Source of the DNA: Comamonadaceae bacterium
GTDB taxonomy: Bacteria; Pseudomonadota; Gammaproteobacteria; Burkholderiales; Burkholderiaceae_C
Reading direction: 5' to 3'
DNA: 64,000 bases
NCBI GenBank assembly: GCA_027490925.1
Contig: JAIXXF010000003.1
Span: 87,091-151,090, forward strand
In this document: positions 1 to 9,007 of the stretch, one piece after another
Layout of the letters: the number at the start of each line of letters is the position of its first letter
Numbering within the stretch: the first letter of the stretch is position 1
Program-made: the position numbers and the translations under genes
Notes under the pieces: model-generated
The model's input: only the letters and a program-made list of their open reading frames with translations
Database searches by the model: none
Told to the model about the DNA's origin: nothing

Positions 1-1661
1 CCCCTGCGATTTGGTACTTCGCCCGGCTGCAGGCGCCCGCCACAGACGCCACGCCAGCGCTGAACGTGGTCGGCGCCACCCTGCCGGGGTTGCCGTTTGT
101 GGTCTTGGGTCGCACAGAGAAGGTGGCTTGGGGCTTCACCAACACCGCGCCCGACGTGCAAGACCTTTACCTGGAGCAGATCAACCCGGCCAACCTTGGG
201 CAGTACCGGGTACCAGGGGCTGGTGCTGAGCCGGTTTGGCAGAACTTTGCCACCCGAACCGAAACCATCCGCGTCAAAGGCCAGCCCGATGTGTCGCTGG
301 TGGTGCGCGGGACCCGGCACGGCCCGGTGCTGAGCGACGTTCAGCCCAGTCACGGCGCTCTGATCGACACACGGCGCTTTGTGCTGGCGCTGCGCTGGGC
401 CGCGCTGGACGATGACAACCGCACCGTGGTCGCTGGCATGCGCACCAACCACGCCCAATCGGTGACCGACCTGCTCGCAGCTAACGCCGATTACCACTCG
501 CCCATGCAGAACCTGGTGGCGGCCGACACCTCGGGCGCGGTGCTCTACAAAGCCATCGGAAAAGTCCCGCTGCGCCGGACGGACAGCGACATCCGCGGCG
601 TGGCGCCATCCCCCGGCTGGGACACCCGCCACGACTGGGCGGGCTGGTTGCCCTACGCCGACACCCCCCAGGTCTTGCCGCAAGCGATGGGGCAGGGCGC
701 ACAGGCCTGTGGTGCTAACGATCCTCCTTGGACGCCCGCCGCGCCTGACCCGTCGGCGGTGCAGGGCGCGGGCTGGCTGGCCACGGCGAACCAGCGCATC
801 ACGCCGCCAGGCTACCCGCATTTTTTGGGGCAGGACTGGACCGTGCCCTACCGGCAACAGCGCATTGCCACGCTGCTCGACGCCAGCAACCGGCACGACC
901 TCGCCAGCATGGCGCGCATCCAGAACGACACCGTCTCGCTGGCCACCCAGGCGCTGTTGCCTGTGCTGCGGTCCGCCAGTTCCAGCCACCGCCTCGCCCC
1001 GGCCGCCCAACAGGACTTGAAAAACTTTGATGCCGACATGCGGGCCGACAGCGCCGCCGCGCTCATCTTCGCCGTCTGGGCCGACGAGCTGACCCGCGGA
1101 TTGCTGGCGCCGCGTCTGGGCGATGAGCGCTTCAAGGCCTTGTATGGCAAACGCCACTTCCGGGCCGCTGTGGAGGGCATCCTCGCCCGCGACGACGCCT
1201 ATTGGTGTGCCCCCTTGAGCTGCAGCGGCCAGGCGGGTGTAGCCTTGAGCCGCGCGCTGGACCGGCTGTCCGCCCTGCACGGCGACCAAGTCGCCCAGTG
1301 GCGCTGGGGCGACGCCCACCCCGCGCACAGCAGCCACCGGCCGTTCGGCAACGTGCCCGCGCTGGCGCCCTGGTTCGACCTGCAGGTGCCCAGCGGGGGC
1401 GACATCTTCAGCGTCAACGTCGGCCAGTACTGGGCTAACGACCCGAGCGAACCGTTCGCCAGCCGCCACGCCGCTTCCCTTCGGGCGCTGTACGACCTGG
1501 ACAACCTGGAGAACTCTCGCTTCAGTTACCAAAGCGGCCAGAGCGGCCTGGTGTTCTCCCCGCGCTACCGCGACATGCAGACCGAGTGGGCCACAGGCGC
1601 CTATCGGCCGCTGCAACTGCAACCCGCCACCATCCGCCACCGGCTGGTGTTGCAACCTTGA
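1..1661 (+). CDS. Penicillin acylase family protein (5' end outside window)
   Basis: N-terminal nucleophile hydrolase family that cleaves amide bonds such as beta-lactam side chains or N-acyl-homoserine lactones; mature enzymes are usually periplasmic heterodimers. The reading frame is open from base 3, so the gene begins before the window. About 552 codons are visible. The segment GATLPGLPFVVLGRT followed by VAWGFTNTAPDVQDLY is the typical part of the beta chain a little downstream of the nucleophile serine, and THGPVLSD-like and C-terminal PGGD-like blocks (PSGGDIFSVN) follow. The signal peptide, alpha chain and catalytic serine must lie upstream. Substrate cannot be told from sequence. No neighbour on the same strand is close enough to suggest an operon. 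Confidence 0.9.
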   Translation, partial: PAIWYFARLQAPATDATPALNVVGATLPGLPFVVLGRTEKVAWGFTNTAPDVQDLYLEQINPANLGQYRVPGAGAEPVWQNFATRTETIRVKGQPDVSLVVRGTRHGPVLSDVQPSHGALIDTRRFVLALRWAALDDDNRTVVAGMRTNHAQSVTDLLAANADYHSPMQNLVAADTSGAVLYKAIGKVPLRRTDSDIRGVAPSPGWDTRHDWAGWLPYADTPQVLPQAMGQGAQACGANDPPWTPAAPDPSAVQGAGWLATANQRITPPGYPHFLGQDWTVPYRQQRIATLLDASNRHDLASMARIQNDTVSLATQALLPVLRSASSSHRLAPAAQQDLKNFDADMRADSAAALIFAVWADELTRGLLAPRLGDERFKALYGKRHFRAAVEGILARDDAYWCAPLSCSGQAGVALSRALDRLSALHGDQVAQWRWGDAHPAHSSHRPFGNVPALAPWFDLQVPSGGDIFSVNVGQYWANDPSEPFASRHAASLRALYDLDNLENSRFSYQSGQSGLVFSPRYRDMQTEWATGAYRPLQLQPATIRHRLVLQP

Positions 1662-1733
1662 ACCGATGCGTCGGCCGATCCGCGTTGAAAAAGTGGGTCA
1701 GGGGCTGCCTGGTGCGGCTCAACCGGGCGTTCA

Positions 1734-1795
1734 GGGGCCAAATCTGGCTTCAGCCCACGTACGAATTGGGTCAACAGCTATTATTTTAGTAGCGT
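1734..1795 (+). repeat. Interspersed repeat, copy 1 (between genes)
   Basis: This copy aligns without gaps to the copy at 26842-26903. A 17-base head is followed by CAGCCCACGT at 1751-1760, then 16 variable bases, GCTAT at 1777-1781, six bases and AGTAGCGT at 1788-1795. GCTA and TAGC can pair to form a small AT-rich hairpin, with CAAC/GTTG extending the stem. It lies in the 177-base gap between the acylase stop and the next gene. Nothing else was recognised in the gap. Confidence 0.65.
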
Positions 1796-1838
1796 TGCGC
1801 GTCTGCGAGTGGTGCACGCGCCGCCTACAATCACGGCC

Positions 1839-2360
1839 ATGACGTTCCCTGACCGACGGCCATTCTCCGGTGACCCGGCCGCCCAACCCCTGTTGCGCTT
1901 GTTGCTGGCGCAAGACGGCTCGGCCACCCGGCTGTGCGAGGCGCTCGCCCGCGGTCCGATCGGCGTTCACCTGCACAGTCAGCAACGCACCCAAGACGTG
2001 CCAGCCAGCGTGTTGGCCCAACTTGGCGGCCATGCCTGGCTGGAACGCGCCACCACGCTGCACGCGCATGGCGAGGTGCTGATGGACAACCTGTCCTACA
2101 CACGGCTGGACGCGGTGCCCGATTGGTTTCTGGCGGGCTTGGACGCAGGCACCACCCCCATCGGCCACTTGCTGGACCGCCTGCCCATCCAGCGTGAAGA
2201 CCTGCCTCTGACCGACGACATCGCTGCGCGCCTTTGGCCCCACGTCGGCCTGCCCGACACCCGCGCCGCAAAGCTCTACCGCATCAGAACCGCCAGTGGC
2301 CCGCTGATGCTGGTGATGGAAACTTTTCGCGCTGGCTGGACGAGTGCCGTCCATGGCTGA
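1839..2360 (+). CDS. Chorismate lyase-like protein (UbiC/DUF98 superfamily)
   Basis: 173 residues from the ATG at 1839; an upstream in-frame start at 1809 is less likely because it adds a non-conserved stretch. UbiC removes pyruvate from chorismate to give 4-hydroxybenzoate. The order of blocks fits the fold: HAWLERATTLHAHGE, then GTTPIGHLL (the G-x-P-x-G turn) and near the C-terminus PLMLVMETF, whose Glu aligns with the essential Glu of E. coli UbiC. The first block has WLER where UbiC has WLRE, so the active-site Arg is not clearly in place. The stop overlaps the likely bioA start by 8 bases, so it should be translated with the biotin genes. Function in that setting is unknown. Confidence 0.6.
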   Translation: MTFPDRRPFSGDPAAQPLLRLLLAQDGSATRLCEALARGPIGVHLHSQQRTQDVPASVLAQLGGHAWLERATTLHAHGEVLMDNLSYTRLDAVPDWFLAGLDAGTTPIGHLLDRLPIQREDLPLTDDIAARLWPHVGLPDTRAAKLYRIRTASGPLMLVMETFRAGWTSAVHG

Positions 2361-3771
2361 GCCGTTCGCCGTGACCGGCCAGCCGGTGTACACGTCTGTT
2401 GCTGCGCCGGGCCGTTCCGAGCAAGGCACATCGGCCTCAGGGGGCAGCGAACCACGTGCCGTGGGCGTGGGGCCCACATTGGTTGAGCGAAGTGCAAAGG
2501 CCGTCTGGCACCCCTGCAGCCAGATGAAGCTGCACGAGACCCAGCCCCTGCTCGCGGTCGCGCGCGGGGAGGGCGTTTGGTTGGTCGACACGGAGGGCCG
2601 GCGCTATCTGGACGGGCTGAGCTCCTGGTGGGTCAACCTGTTTGGCCATGGCCACCCGCACATCAAAGCGGCGATCACCGCCCAGCTGGACCGCATCGAA
2701 CACGTGATGCTCGCCGGCTGCACCCACGCGCCAGTGGTGGAGCTCTCTGAGCGCCTGGGCGCGTTGACCGGCCTGGGCCATGCGTTTTACGGCTCCGACG
2801 GCGCCTCGGCCACCGAGATCGCACTCAAGATGAGCGCGCATTACTGGCGCAACCACGGCCGGCCGGAGAAGTGCCGCTTCATCGGACTGGCCAACGGCTA
2901 CCACGGCGAAACCGCCGGTGCCTTGTCGGTGACCGACATCGCGCTGTTCCGGGACGCCTACGGCCCCCTGGTGCGGTTGAGCGCCACCGTGCCCACGCCC
3001 GACCCGCGCGACGCCGCGCCCGGTGTGTCGGCCGTCGACCACGCCCGCGCTTGCGCCGCCGCGCTCGAACGTTGGCTGCAAGCCCACCACCACGAGACCG
3101 CTGCGCTCATTTTGGAACCCTTAGTGCAGTGCGCCGCTGGCATGGTGGTCTACGACGCCGAATACCTGCGCCTGGCCCGTGCGCTCTGCACCCGCTACGA
3201 GGTGCACTTGGTGGCCGACGAGATCGCCGTGGGTTTTGGCCGCACCGGCACGCTGTTCGCTTACCAGCAGGCCGGCATCGTGCCGGACTTTGTGTGCCTG
3301 TCCAAAGGCCTGACTGGCGGCTACTTGCCACTGTCCGCCGTGCTCACCACGGACGCGGTCTACGCTGCGTTCTACGCAGACAGCACCGCCCGCGGTTTTC
3401 TGCATTCCCATTCCTACACCGGCAACCCGCTGGCCTGCAGCGCGGCGCTGGCCACCCTTGATTTGCTGCAAGACGGCAGCGCACTGGCCCACAACCAGCG
3501 CATCGCCGCCGCGCTGACCGCGCTCAGCGCACCGTTGGTCCAACACGCCAAGGTGAAGCAGACCCGGCAGATCGGCATGATCTGGGCCTTTGATGTCGCC
3601 ACCCAAGACCCCCATTTTTCCCGCAACTACCACGCCGCTGCGCTGCGCCACGGCCTGCTGTTGCGGCCTATTGGCAACACGCTGTATTTCATGCCCCCCT
3701 ACGTGATGAACCCAGACGAATGCGCCTGGCTGGCCAACGGCGCACTGGCCGCCCTGAACGAGGTGGTGTGA
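2353..3771 (+). CDS. bioA: Adenosylmethionine-8-amino-7-oxononanoate aminotransferase
   Basis: PLP-dependent class III aminotransferase that converts 8-amino-7-oxononanoate (KAPA) to 7,8-diaminononanoate with S-adenosylmethionine as amino donor, the third biotin ring-assembly step. Seen: WHPCSQM near the N-terminus, LDGLSSWWVNLFGHGHP, YHGETAGALS, VADEIAVGFGRTG and the PLP-lysine block LSKGLTGGYLPLS (Lys about 318). The ATG at 2353 overlaps the upstream stop. The first 40 or so residues are low-complexity and not typical, and a GTG at 2461 would start just before the conserved region, so the true start is uncertain. It is followed after one base by bioD. Confidence 0.95.
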   Translation: MAEPFAVTGQPVYTSVAAPGRSEQGTSASGGSEPRAVGVGPTLVERSAKAVWHPCSQMKLHETQPLLAVARGEGVWLVDTEGRRYLDGLSSWWVNLFGHGHPHIKAAITAQLDRIEHVMLAGCTHAPVVELSERLGALTGLGHAFYGSDGASATEIALKMSAHYWRNHGRPEKCRFIGLANGYHGETAGALSVTDIALFRDAYGPLVRLSATVPTPDPRDAAPGVSAVDHARACAAALERWLQAHHHETAALILEPLVQCAAGMVVYDAEYLRLARALCTRYEVHLVADEIAVGFGRTGTLFAYQQAGIVPDFVCLSKGLTGGYLPLSAVLTTDAVYAAFYADSTARGFLHSHSYTGNPLACSAALATLDLLQDGSALAHNQRIAAALTALSAPLVQHAKVKQTRQIGMIWAFDVATQDPHFSRNYHAAALRHGLLLRPIGNTLYFMPPYVMNPDECAWLANGALAALNEVV

Positions 3772-3772
3772 G

Positions 3773-4450
3773 ATGGCGCTCGGCTATTTCGTCACCGGCA
3801 CCAACACCGAGGTCGGTAAAACCCTGGTGAGTTGCGCGCTGCTCCACGCCCTGCGGGCCCACCACGCCAGGGTGGTGGGCATGAAACCGGTCGCCGCTGG
3901 CGCCACCCTCACCGCCCATGGCTGGGTCAATGAAGACACCCAAGCCCTGCGGGCCGCCAGCAACCTGGCCGTCCCGCCTGAACTGGACAACCCCTACTGC
4001 CTGCCCGACCCGATGTCGCCGCACCTCGCCGCCAAACGTGCCGGGCAAACCATCGAGGTCAGCGTGCTCTCGCAGCGTTATCAGCGGCTCGCCACCTTGG
4101 CCGACGCGGTGGTGGTGGAGGGCGCAGGCGGCTTCGTCGTGCCGCTGTCGGACACCGAGACCAGCGCCGACCTGGCGCAGCGGCTGGCCTTGCCGGTGAT
4201 TTTGGTGGTCGGCCTGCGGCTGGGCTGCCTGAACCATGCGGTGCTGACACAAGAGGCCATTGCCGCACGGGGACTCAGGCTGGCCGGCTGGGTCGCCAAC
4301 CGGGTGGACTCGGCCATGCTCGCGGTCGAAGACAACATCGACAGCCTGCGCGAGCGCCTCCACGCGCCCTTGCTGGCCGACATTCCGTACTTGTCAGAGC
4401 CCAACCCGGCGCAGATCGCCATTTGTCTGCCAAGCGGCGCCCCGGCATGA
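3773..4450 (+). CDS. bioD: ATP-dependent dethiobiotin synthetase
   Basis: Closes the ureido ring of dethiobiotin from 7,8-diaminononanoate, CO2 and ATP in the cytoplasm. 225 residues, the usual length. The P-loop [10 protein letters not shown] is at residues 8-17, with KPVAAG around residue 40 and [13 protein letters not shown] in the middle as in E. coli BioD. It starts one base after the bioA stop and its own TGA overlaps the bioF ATG (ATGA at 4447-4450), so bioA, bioD and bioF are almost certainly one operon with coupled translation. No bioB, bioC or bioH is visible in the window. Confidence 0.95.
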   Translation: MALGYFVTGTNTEVGKTLVSCALLHALRAHHARVVGMKPVAAGATLTAHGWVNEDTQALRAASNLAVPPELDNPYCLPDPMSPHLAAKRAGQTIEVSVLSQRYQRLATLADAVVVEGAGGFVVPLSDTETSADLAQRLALPVILVVGLRLGCLNHAVLTQEAIAARGLRLAGWVANRVDSAMLAVEDNIDSLRERLHAPLLADIPYLSEPNPAQIAICLPSGAPA

Positions 4451-5646
4451 ACGGCGACCCGCTGCAAGCGTTTGAAGAAGCACTGAGCGCGCTCGACGCT
4501 GCCGGGCTGCGCCGCCAGCGCCGCGTCGTTGAGGCCATGGATGGGCCGCGGCTCCAAATCGGGGGGCGCTGGCTGCTGTCTTTTTGCAGCAACGATTACC
4601 TGGGCTTGTCCCAACACCCTGCGTTGGTCGCCTCGGCCCAGCAGGCCGCAGCGCGCTACGGGGTGGGGGCAGGGGCCTCTCCGCTGGTGAGCGGACACAG
4701 CGTCGAGCACGAACGGTTGGAGGCAGAACTGGCCAGCTTCGTCGGCCGGGAGAGGGCGCTCTACTTTTACGCCGGGTACCCGGCCAACGTGGGCATCGTG
4801 CCCGCGCTGGTGGGGCGGGGCGACGCGGTCTTTTCGGACGCACTGAATCATGCCTGTTTGATTGACGGCGCACGTCTGTCCCGCGCTGAGATCCACCCCT
4901 ATCCGCACGGGGACCTGGCGGCGCTCGAACACGCGCTGGCGGGGTCCAACGCCGCGCGCCGGCTGGTCATCAGCGACGCGGTGTTCAGCATGGACGGCGA
5001 CATTGCCCCGGTGCCTGATTTGCTGGCTTTGTGCGACCGGTACAACGCGCTCTTGCTCATCGACGATGCCCATGGGTTCGGTGTGCTCGGACCGGAAGGG
5101 CGGGGCACTGCCGCGCACTATGGCCTGAGTTCTCCGCGCCTGATTTACATGGCCACGCTCGGCAAGGCGGCCGGCGTGGCCGGTGCTTTTGTGGCTGGCG
5201 ACGCGGCGGTCGTCGAATGGCTGTTGCAGCGCGCACGCAGCTATGTGTTCGCCACGGGTGCGCCGCCACTGGTGGCCGCCACCTTGCGCACGGGGCTTCG
5301 CTTGGTGGCGCAGGAAGGCTGGCGCCGGGACCAACTGGCCCGTTCCGTCCACCGCTTGCGCGAGGGGTTGACGGGTTTGCCCTGGACGCTGCTGCCCTCT
5401 GAAACGGCCATTCAGCCCCTGATCGTGGGTGGCAACAGGGATGCGCTCGGCCTCATGCACCGCCTGGAACAAGCTGGCCTGTGGGTGCCGGCCATCCGAC
5501 CGCCCACCGTGCCTGCCAACACCGCCCGATTGCGGATTTCCTTGTCGGCGGCGCACTCGGACAACGATGTGGACCAACTGGTCAAGGCCTTGCGGGCCGC
5601 TGCGGCGGGTGAACCCTCCGACCCATACCCAGGAACTCCGGCGTAG
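4447..5646 (+). CDS. bioF: 8-amino-7-oxononanoate synthase
   Basis: PLP-dependent condensation of pimeloyl-ACP (or -CoA) with L-alanine to KAPA, the first committed ring-forming step of biotin synthesis. 399 residues from the ATG at 4447; an in-frame TTG at 4423 is rejected because the ATG sits in the ATGA overlap with bioD. Seen: [47 protein letters not shown] and the PLP-lysine block [12 protein letters not shown] (Lys about 240), all alpha-oxoamine synthase hallmarks. Last gene of the cluster. The next gene starts 132 bases on and is unrelated. Confidence 0.95.
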   Translation: MNGDPLQAFEEALSALDAAGLRRQRRVVEAMDGPRLQIGGRWLLSFCSNDYLGLSQHPALVASAQQAAARYGVGAGASPLVSGHSVEHERLEAELASFVGRERALYFYAGYPANVGIVPALVGRGDAVFSDALNHACLIDGARLSRAEIHPYPHGDLAALEHALAGSNAARRLVISDAVFSMDGDIAPVPDLLALCDRYNALLLIDDAHGFGVLGPEGRGTAAHYGLSSPRLIYMATLGKAAGVAGAFVAGDAAVVEWLLQRARSYVFATGAPPLVAATLRTGLRLVAQEGWRRDQLARSVHRLREGLTGLPWTLLPSETAIQPLIVGGNRDALGLMHRLEQAGLWVPAIRPPTVPANTARLRISLSAAHSDNDVDQLVKALRAAAAGEPSDPYPGTPA

Positions 5647-5778
5647 GACACGTCCGACGAGGCGTCCCGCCTGGGTCTGGCAAGTCAGACAGGGTGGGGC
5701 GCCCATAATGGCGTTACCAGCGTGAGACCAACAACCAACCGACGAGGGTGGCGTGGCAGCTCTTGAAACGGTGTTCCC

Positions 5779-6735
5779 ATGTTCCGGTTGTGCGCTGCGC
5801 AGGCACCACTGGCCTTCCTTGTGGCAACGGTACAAGCCAGTGCTTTGGCCCCACCGCCAGGCCATGAAGTTCCGGGCTCCTTGCCGCTGATGGGCATTGT
5901 CCTTGGGGTGGCGTTGTTTGTGGTGTGTGGTGCCGCATGGGGTCTGGCGCGCGCTCGTGGCGGGGCGTCGCCACAGCCGCAACACCATGCCCAGCAGACC
6001 GCCCCACATCAAGCCGAGCACGACCGCCTGGAGCGTCTGGTGGCCCAGCGCACCGCCAGCTTGGGTGAGCTGGCGACCCATCTCCAAACGGTGCGCGAAG
6101 ACGAGCGCGCACACCTGGCCCGCGAACTGCACGACGAATTGGGCGCTCTGCTGACTGCCGCCAAGTTGGATCTCGCGCGGTTGAAAGGCCGCTGGCCTGA
6201 CCCGCCGCCAGAGGTGGCTGAGCGTTTCCAGCATTTGGCCGACACGCTGGACCGCGGCATTTCACTCAAGCGGCGTATCGTCGAGGATCTGTGGCCCTCG
6301 GCATTGACCCATTTGGGCCTCAAGGCGGCGGTGGACATTCTGGCGAAAGACGTCGCCGTGCAAGCGGGTTTGGCACTGGTCGTCCAGATCGACGAGGTTC
6401 CTCAGGCGGTTCACCCCGCCTGGGACGCTACTCGTCAGCTCACCGTGTACCGGCTGGTCCAGGAGGCCATGACCAACGTCGTCAAACACGCCAAAGCATC
6501 GCGCGTGACGTTGAGCGTGTTGGTCGGCAACGGGGTCGTTATGGTGTCGGTCGTCGACGATGGCGTGGGTTTTGACGTGAGCGGGGCACGCCCCACCAGT
6601 CATGGCCTGTCGGGCATGCACCACCGCGTGTTGGCGGCGGGGGGGCAGCTGAAGATCGAAACCGCTGTGGGCGGCGGGACCAGGGTGCACGCGGAATTCC
6701 CGCTGGGCAATCGCGCGGTGACAGGCGCTGTGTGA
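5779..6735 (+). CDS. Sensor histidine kinase, HisKA_3 (NarL/DesK) type
   Basis: 318 residues. An N-terminal signal-like segment (about 1-24) is followed by a transmembrane helix at about 36-56, then a coiled-coil-like linker (about 78-110). The phospho-acceptor block ERAHLARELHDELGALL has its His at residue 118. A C-terminal HATPase domain shows VQEAMTNVVKHAKAS (N box) and DDGVGFD (G1 box). Such kinases phosphorylate LuxR/NarL-type response regulators. No recognisable sensor domain lies between membrane helix and kinase core, so the stimulus is unknown. No response regulator gene is adjacent on either side, so its partner is encoded elsewhere. Confidence 0.9.
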   Translation: MFRLCAAQAPLAFLVATVQASALAPPPGHEVPGSLPLMGIVLGVALFVVCGAAWGLARARGGASPQPQHHAQQTAPHQAEHDRLERLVAQRTASLGELATHLQTVREDERAHLARELHDELGALLTAAKLDLARLKGRWPDPPPEVAERFQHLADTLDRGISLKRRIVEDLWPSALTHLGLKAAVDILAKDVAVQAGLALVVQIDEVPQAVHPAWDATRQLTVYRLVQEAMTNVVKHAKASRVTLSVLVGNGVVMVSVVDDGVGFDVSGARPTSHGLSGMHHRVLAAGGQLKIETAVGGGTRVHAEFPLGNRAVTGAV

Positions 6736-7079
6736 CCGGCGCCGGCTGTCGCGTCGGATGACGTGCGCATGGCGAGGGGATGTCACTTCCACAGTCTGTT
6801 GCGGATGAATGGTCTGTCAGTCCGTGCGGCGCCCAACAACGAACAACTGAACAATCGAGTTGAGCTGTTCGCTCAAGAACATTGATCTGTGGGGGCGCGT
6901 GCGACTCACTGTTTAACGAGGAGAGCCCTTTGATGACGCGCCATGTTCCAGCGCCCGCTGTCTGTCGTTACGACTTAACATAATATACATCGTATAAAAC
7001 TAAGTGCGTTGAGCGACAGGCCGTCAAACACCGTAAGCTGCGCCCGAGCCGAACCGGGTTTCACCCCATCTGGCCCAGA
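6736..7079. other. Gap between convergent genes, with AT-rich palindrome and tiny ORF
   Basis: 344 bases between the stop of the sensor kinase and the stop of the ankyrin gene. A good ribosome-binding site (GAGGAG about 6920-6925) precedes an ATG at 6934 that opens only 16 codons. At 6984-6996 lies TATAC-ATC-GTATA, a perfect 5-3-5 inverted repeat inside a strongly AT-rich stretch (about 6976-7003) that could be a promoter or operator. No gene fits the space. It may be the remnant of a lost gene or hold a small RNA. Confidence 0.3.
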
Positions 7080-7724
7080 TCAACGTTTTTTGAGCCGCTT
7101 TGCAAACAGCGCGATCATGAAGTCACGGCCCGAGCGCTGCGCGAAGTCTGCGGCGCTGAGGTTGAGTTGGTTGCGCAGTTGGATGTCAGCGCCTTCGTCC
7201 AGCAACAGTTGAACCGCGGCGTCGGTGCCATACATGGCGGCCATCATGAGCGGCGTTGTGCCATTGGGAGACGCTGCATCGATGTACGCGTGGTGTTCCA
7301 GCAGCAGTCGGACCATCGCGGTGTGCCCGCCGCTGGCGGCGTAATGCAGTGGGGTCCAGCCGGTTTTGTTCACGTCGGCTCCGCGCGCAATCAACTGTTT
7401 GGCCACATCGGTTTGTCCCGTCAACGCCGCCAGCATCAACGGGGTTTCGTCCGACGGGTTGCGCGGGTCGGCCTGGACACCTGGCCAAGCCAGCAAGACC
7501 GCAGTGACCCGCGGCGCGGGCGCCTTGATGGCCAGCAACAATCCTGGCTGGCCCCGCTCGTCGCTGGTGTTGCCGTCAAACCCGCGTTTGAGCAGCTGTT
7601 TGACGGTGCGATGGTCGTCCAATTGAATGGCGCGAAAAAAATCACTGAACGAGCCTGCATGGACTCCGCTGAGCACACAAAAAACAAGAAGATAGATCAG
7701 TCTCTTAAAGTATTTTCTCAGCAT
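7080..7724 (-). CDS. Exported ankyrin-repeat protein
   Basis: 214 residues. A signal peptide (about 1-23: basic start, hydrophobic core, cleavage after VHA) suggests export to the periplasm. Ankyrin repeats follow, with textbook units NPSDETPLMLAALTGQTDVAKQLIARGADVN, TGWTPLHYAASGGHTAMVRLLLEHHAYIDA and NGTTPLMMAAMYGTDAAVQLLLDEGADI joined in series. Ankyrin proteins bind other proteins; no catalytic domain is present. Its start overlaps the end of the tatD-like gene by 7 bases, so it is the last gene of the mltG-tmk-holB operon. Confidence 0.88.
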   Translation of the reverse strand: MLRKYFKRLIYLLVFCVLSGVHAGSFSDFFRAIQLDDHRTVKQLLKRGFDGNTSDERGQPGLLLAIKAPAPRVTAVLLAWPGVQADPRNPSDETPLMLAALTGQTDVAKQLIARGADVNKTGWTPLHYAASGGHTAMVRLLLEHHAYIDAASPNGTTPLMMAAMYGTDAAVQLLLDEGADIQLRNQLNLSAADFAQRSGRDFMIALFAKRLKKR

Positions 7725-8524
7725 GAGGTCGGGACTTTCACCTCGGAAAACAGGCTCTCAAAGTTTCGACTGGTGAGTTCCGCCACAGCCTCAACCGGCA
7801 GGCCGCGCAGCTCGGCCAGTTGACGAGCCACCCACGGAACGTACGACGGATTGTTGGTCTTGCCGCGGTGCGGCGCTGGTGCCAAATAGGGACTGTCGGT
7901 CTCGATCAACAACCGATCCAACGGCACAAACTTGGCGACATCGCGCAGATCGTGGGCATTCTTGAAGGTCAAGATGCCAGAAAAGGAGATGTAAAAACCC
8001 AGGTCCAATGCGGCACGCGCCACCGCTTCGGTTTCGGTGAAGCAATGGAACACCCCCCCGGCCGCGTTCGGTCCTCCGTCCTCCCCCTGCTCTTTCAACA
8101 TGGCCAAGGTGTCGTCGGATGCGTGCCGGGTGTGGATGACCAATGGCTTTTGCACGGCTTGTGCTGCTGCGATGTGACGCTGAAAGCGATCACGTTGCCA
8201 AGCCATGTCTGCCAAGCTTCGGCCGTTGAGGCGGTAGTAGTCGAGGCCCGTTTCACCGATGGCCACCACGCGCGCCAGACTTGCGCGCGCCACCAAATCG
8301 CCCACGGTGGGCTCGGTCACGCCTTCGTTGTCGGGATGAACCCCCACGGTGGCCCAAAAGTTCGAATGGTCCAACGCCAATCGGTGGACGTCGTCAAATT
8401 CTTCCAAGGTGGTGCAGATGCACAGCGCTCGGTCGACTTGGGCCTCTTCCATGGCTTGTCGAATGGCGGTGAGGTTCCCGGCGAGTTCTGGGAAATTGAG
8501 GTGGCAGTGCGAGTCAACAAACAT
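7718..8524 (-). CDS. TatD family metal-dependent hydrolase (YcfH-like)
   Basis: 268 residues from the ATG at 8524 (MFVDSHCHLNF); a GTG at 8575 would add 17 unconserved residues. TIM-barrel amidohydrolase-type deoxyribonuclease family. Seen: the N-terminal DSHCHL metal pair, GVHPDNEG, GETGLDYYR, the FHCFTET block and the C-terminal ETDSPYLAPAPHRGKTNNP signature. YcfH-type members sit next to holB and tmk in many proteobacteria, exactly as here. Biological substrate is not settled for the subfamily. It is followed, with overlap, by the ankyrin gene. Confidence 0.92.
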   Translation of the reverse strand: MFVDSHCHLNFPELAGNLTAIRQAMEEAQVDRALCICTTLEEFDDVHRLALDHSNFWATVGVHPDNEGVTEPTVGDLVARASLARVVAIGETGLDYYRLNGRSLADMAWQRDRFQRHIAAAQAVQKPLVIHTRHASDDTLAMLKEQGEDGGPNAAGGVFHCFTETEAVARAALDLGFYISFSGILTFKNAHDLRDVAKFVPLDRLLIETDSPYLAPAPHRGKTNNPSYVPWVARQLAELRGLPVEAVAELTSRNFESLFSEVKVPTSC

Positions 8525-8596
8525 CTGTCGGTGTGTGGGTCGAGGGAAGCTCGGGCTGGACTGGCCATCCGTCACGCGGAGCGACCGCCCCGCCCT

Positions 8597-9007
8597 TCAG
8601 ATGGTTTGGGTCGCGCGCTCTGAGCCCAAATGGGCGCCGAGGATCTGTTCGATCTTGGCCTTGAGGTAGCGCGATTTTTCGTCATCGGGAAAACGCACCC
8701 CCACACCCTGGGACCGGTTGCCCGCTGCTCGGGGCGGCGTGATCCAAGCCACCTTGCCAGCCACCGGGTAGCGTTGCGGGTCGTCTGGCAGCGCCAACAA
8801 GACGTAAACGTCGTCCCCCAGTTGGTAGTCGCGGGTCGTCGGAATGAAGATGCCGCCCTGTGCGAACAAAGGAATGTAAGCCGCGTACAGCGCTGCTTTC
8901 TCCTTGATCGAGAGCTGAATCACGCTGGGCCGGGGCGTCGAGGCCGGTGTGTCTGGCCCCAAGGACAGGCCGGACGGTGAATTCGAGAGCAGGTCACCCG
9001 GGTTCAT
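8597..9007 (-). CDS. PilZ domain protein
   Basis: 136 residues, a single PilZ domain after a disordered N-terminus. The hydrophobic block YIPLFAQGGIFIPTT and GDDVYVLLALPDDPQRYPVAGKVAWITP, then QGVGVRFPDDE, are characteristic of the short type-IV-pilus PilZ class. This class often lacks the RxxxR c-di-GMP binding motif, and I see none here, so it may act by protein contact rather than by binding c-di-GMP. It starts 4 bases inside the end of holB (ATGA-type overlap). The holB-pilZ order is typical of beta- and gammaproteobacteria. Confidence 0.9.
   Translation of the reverse strand: MNPGDLLSNSPSGLSLGPDTPASTPRPSVIQLSIKEKAALYAAYIPLFAQGGIFIPTTRDYQLGDDVYVLLALPDDPQRYPVAGKVAWITPPRAAGNRSQGVGVRFPDDEKSRYLKAKIEQILGAHLGSERATQTI

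Noticed and set aside
4081..6234. 717-codon open frame on the minus strand
   Set aside because: Antisense to bioD, bioF and the sensor kinase, all of which have clear motifs. No recognisable domain on the minus strand.
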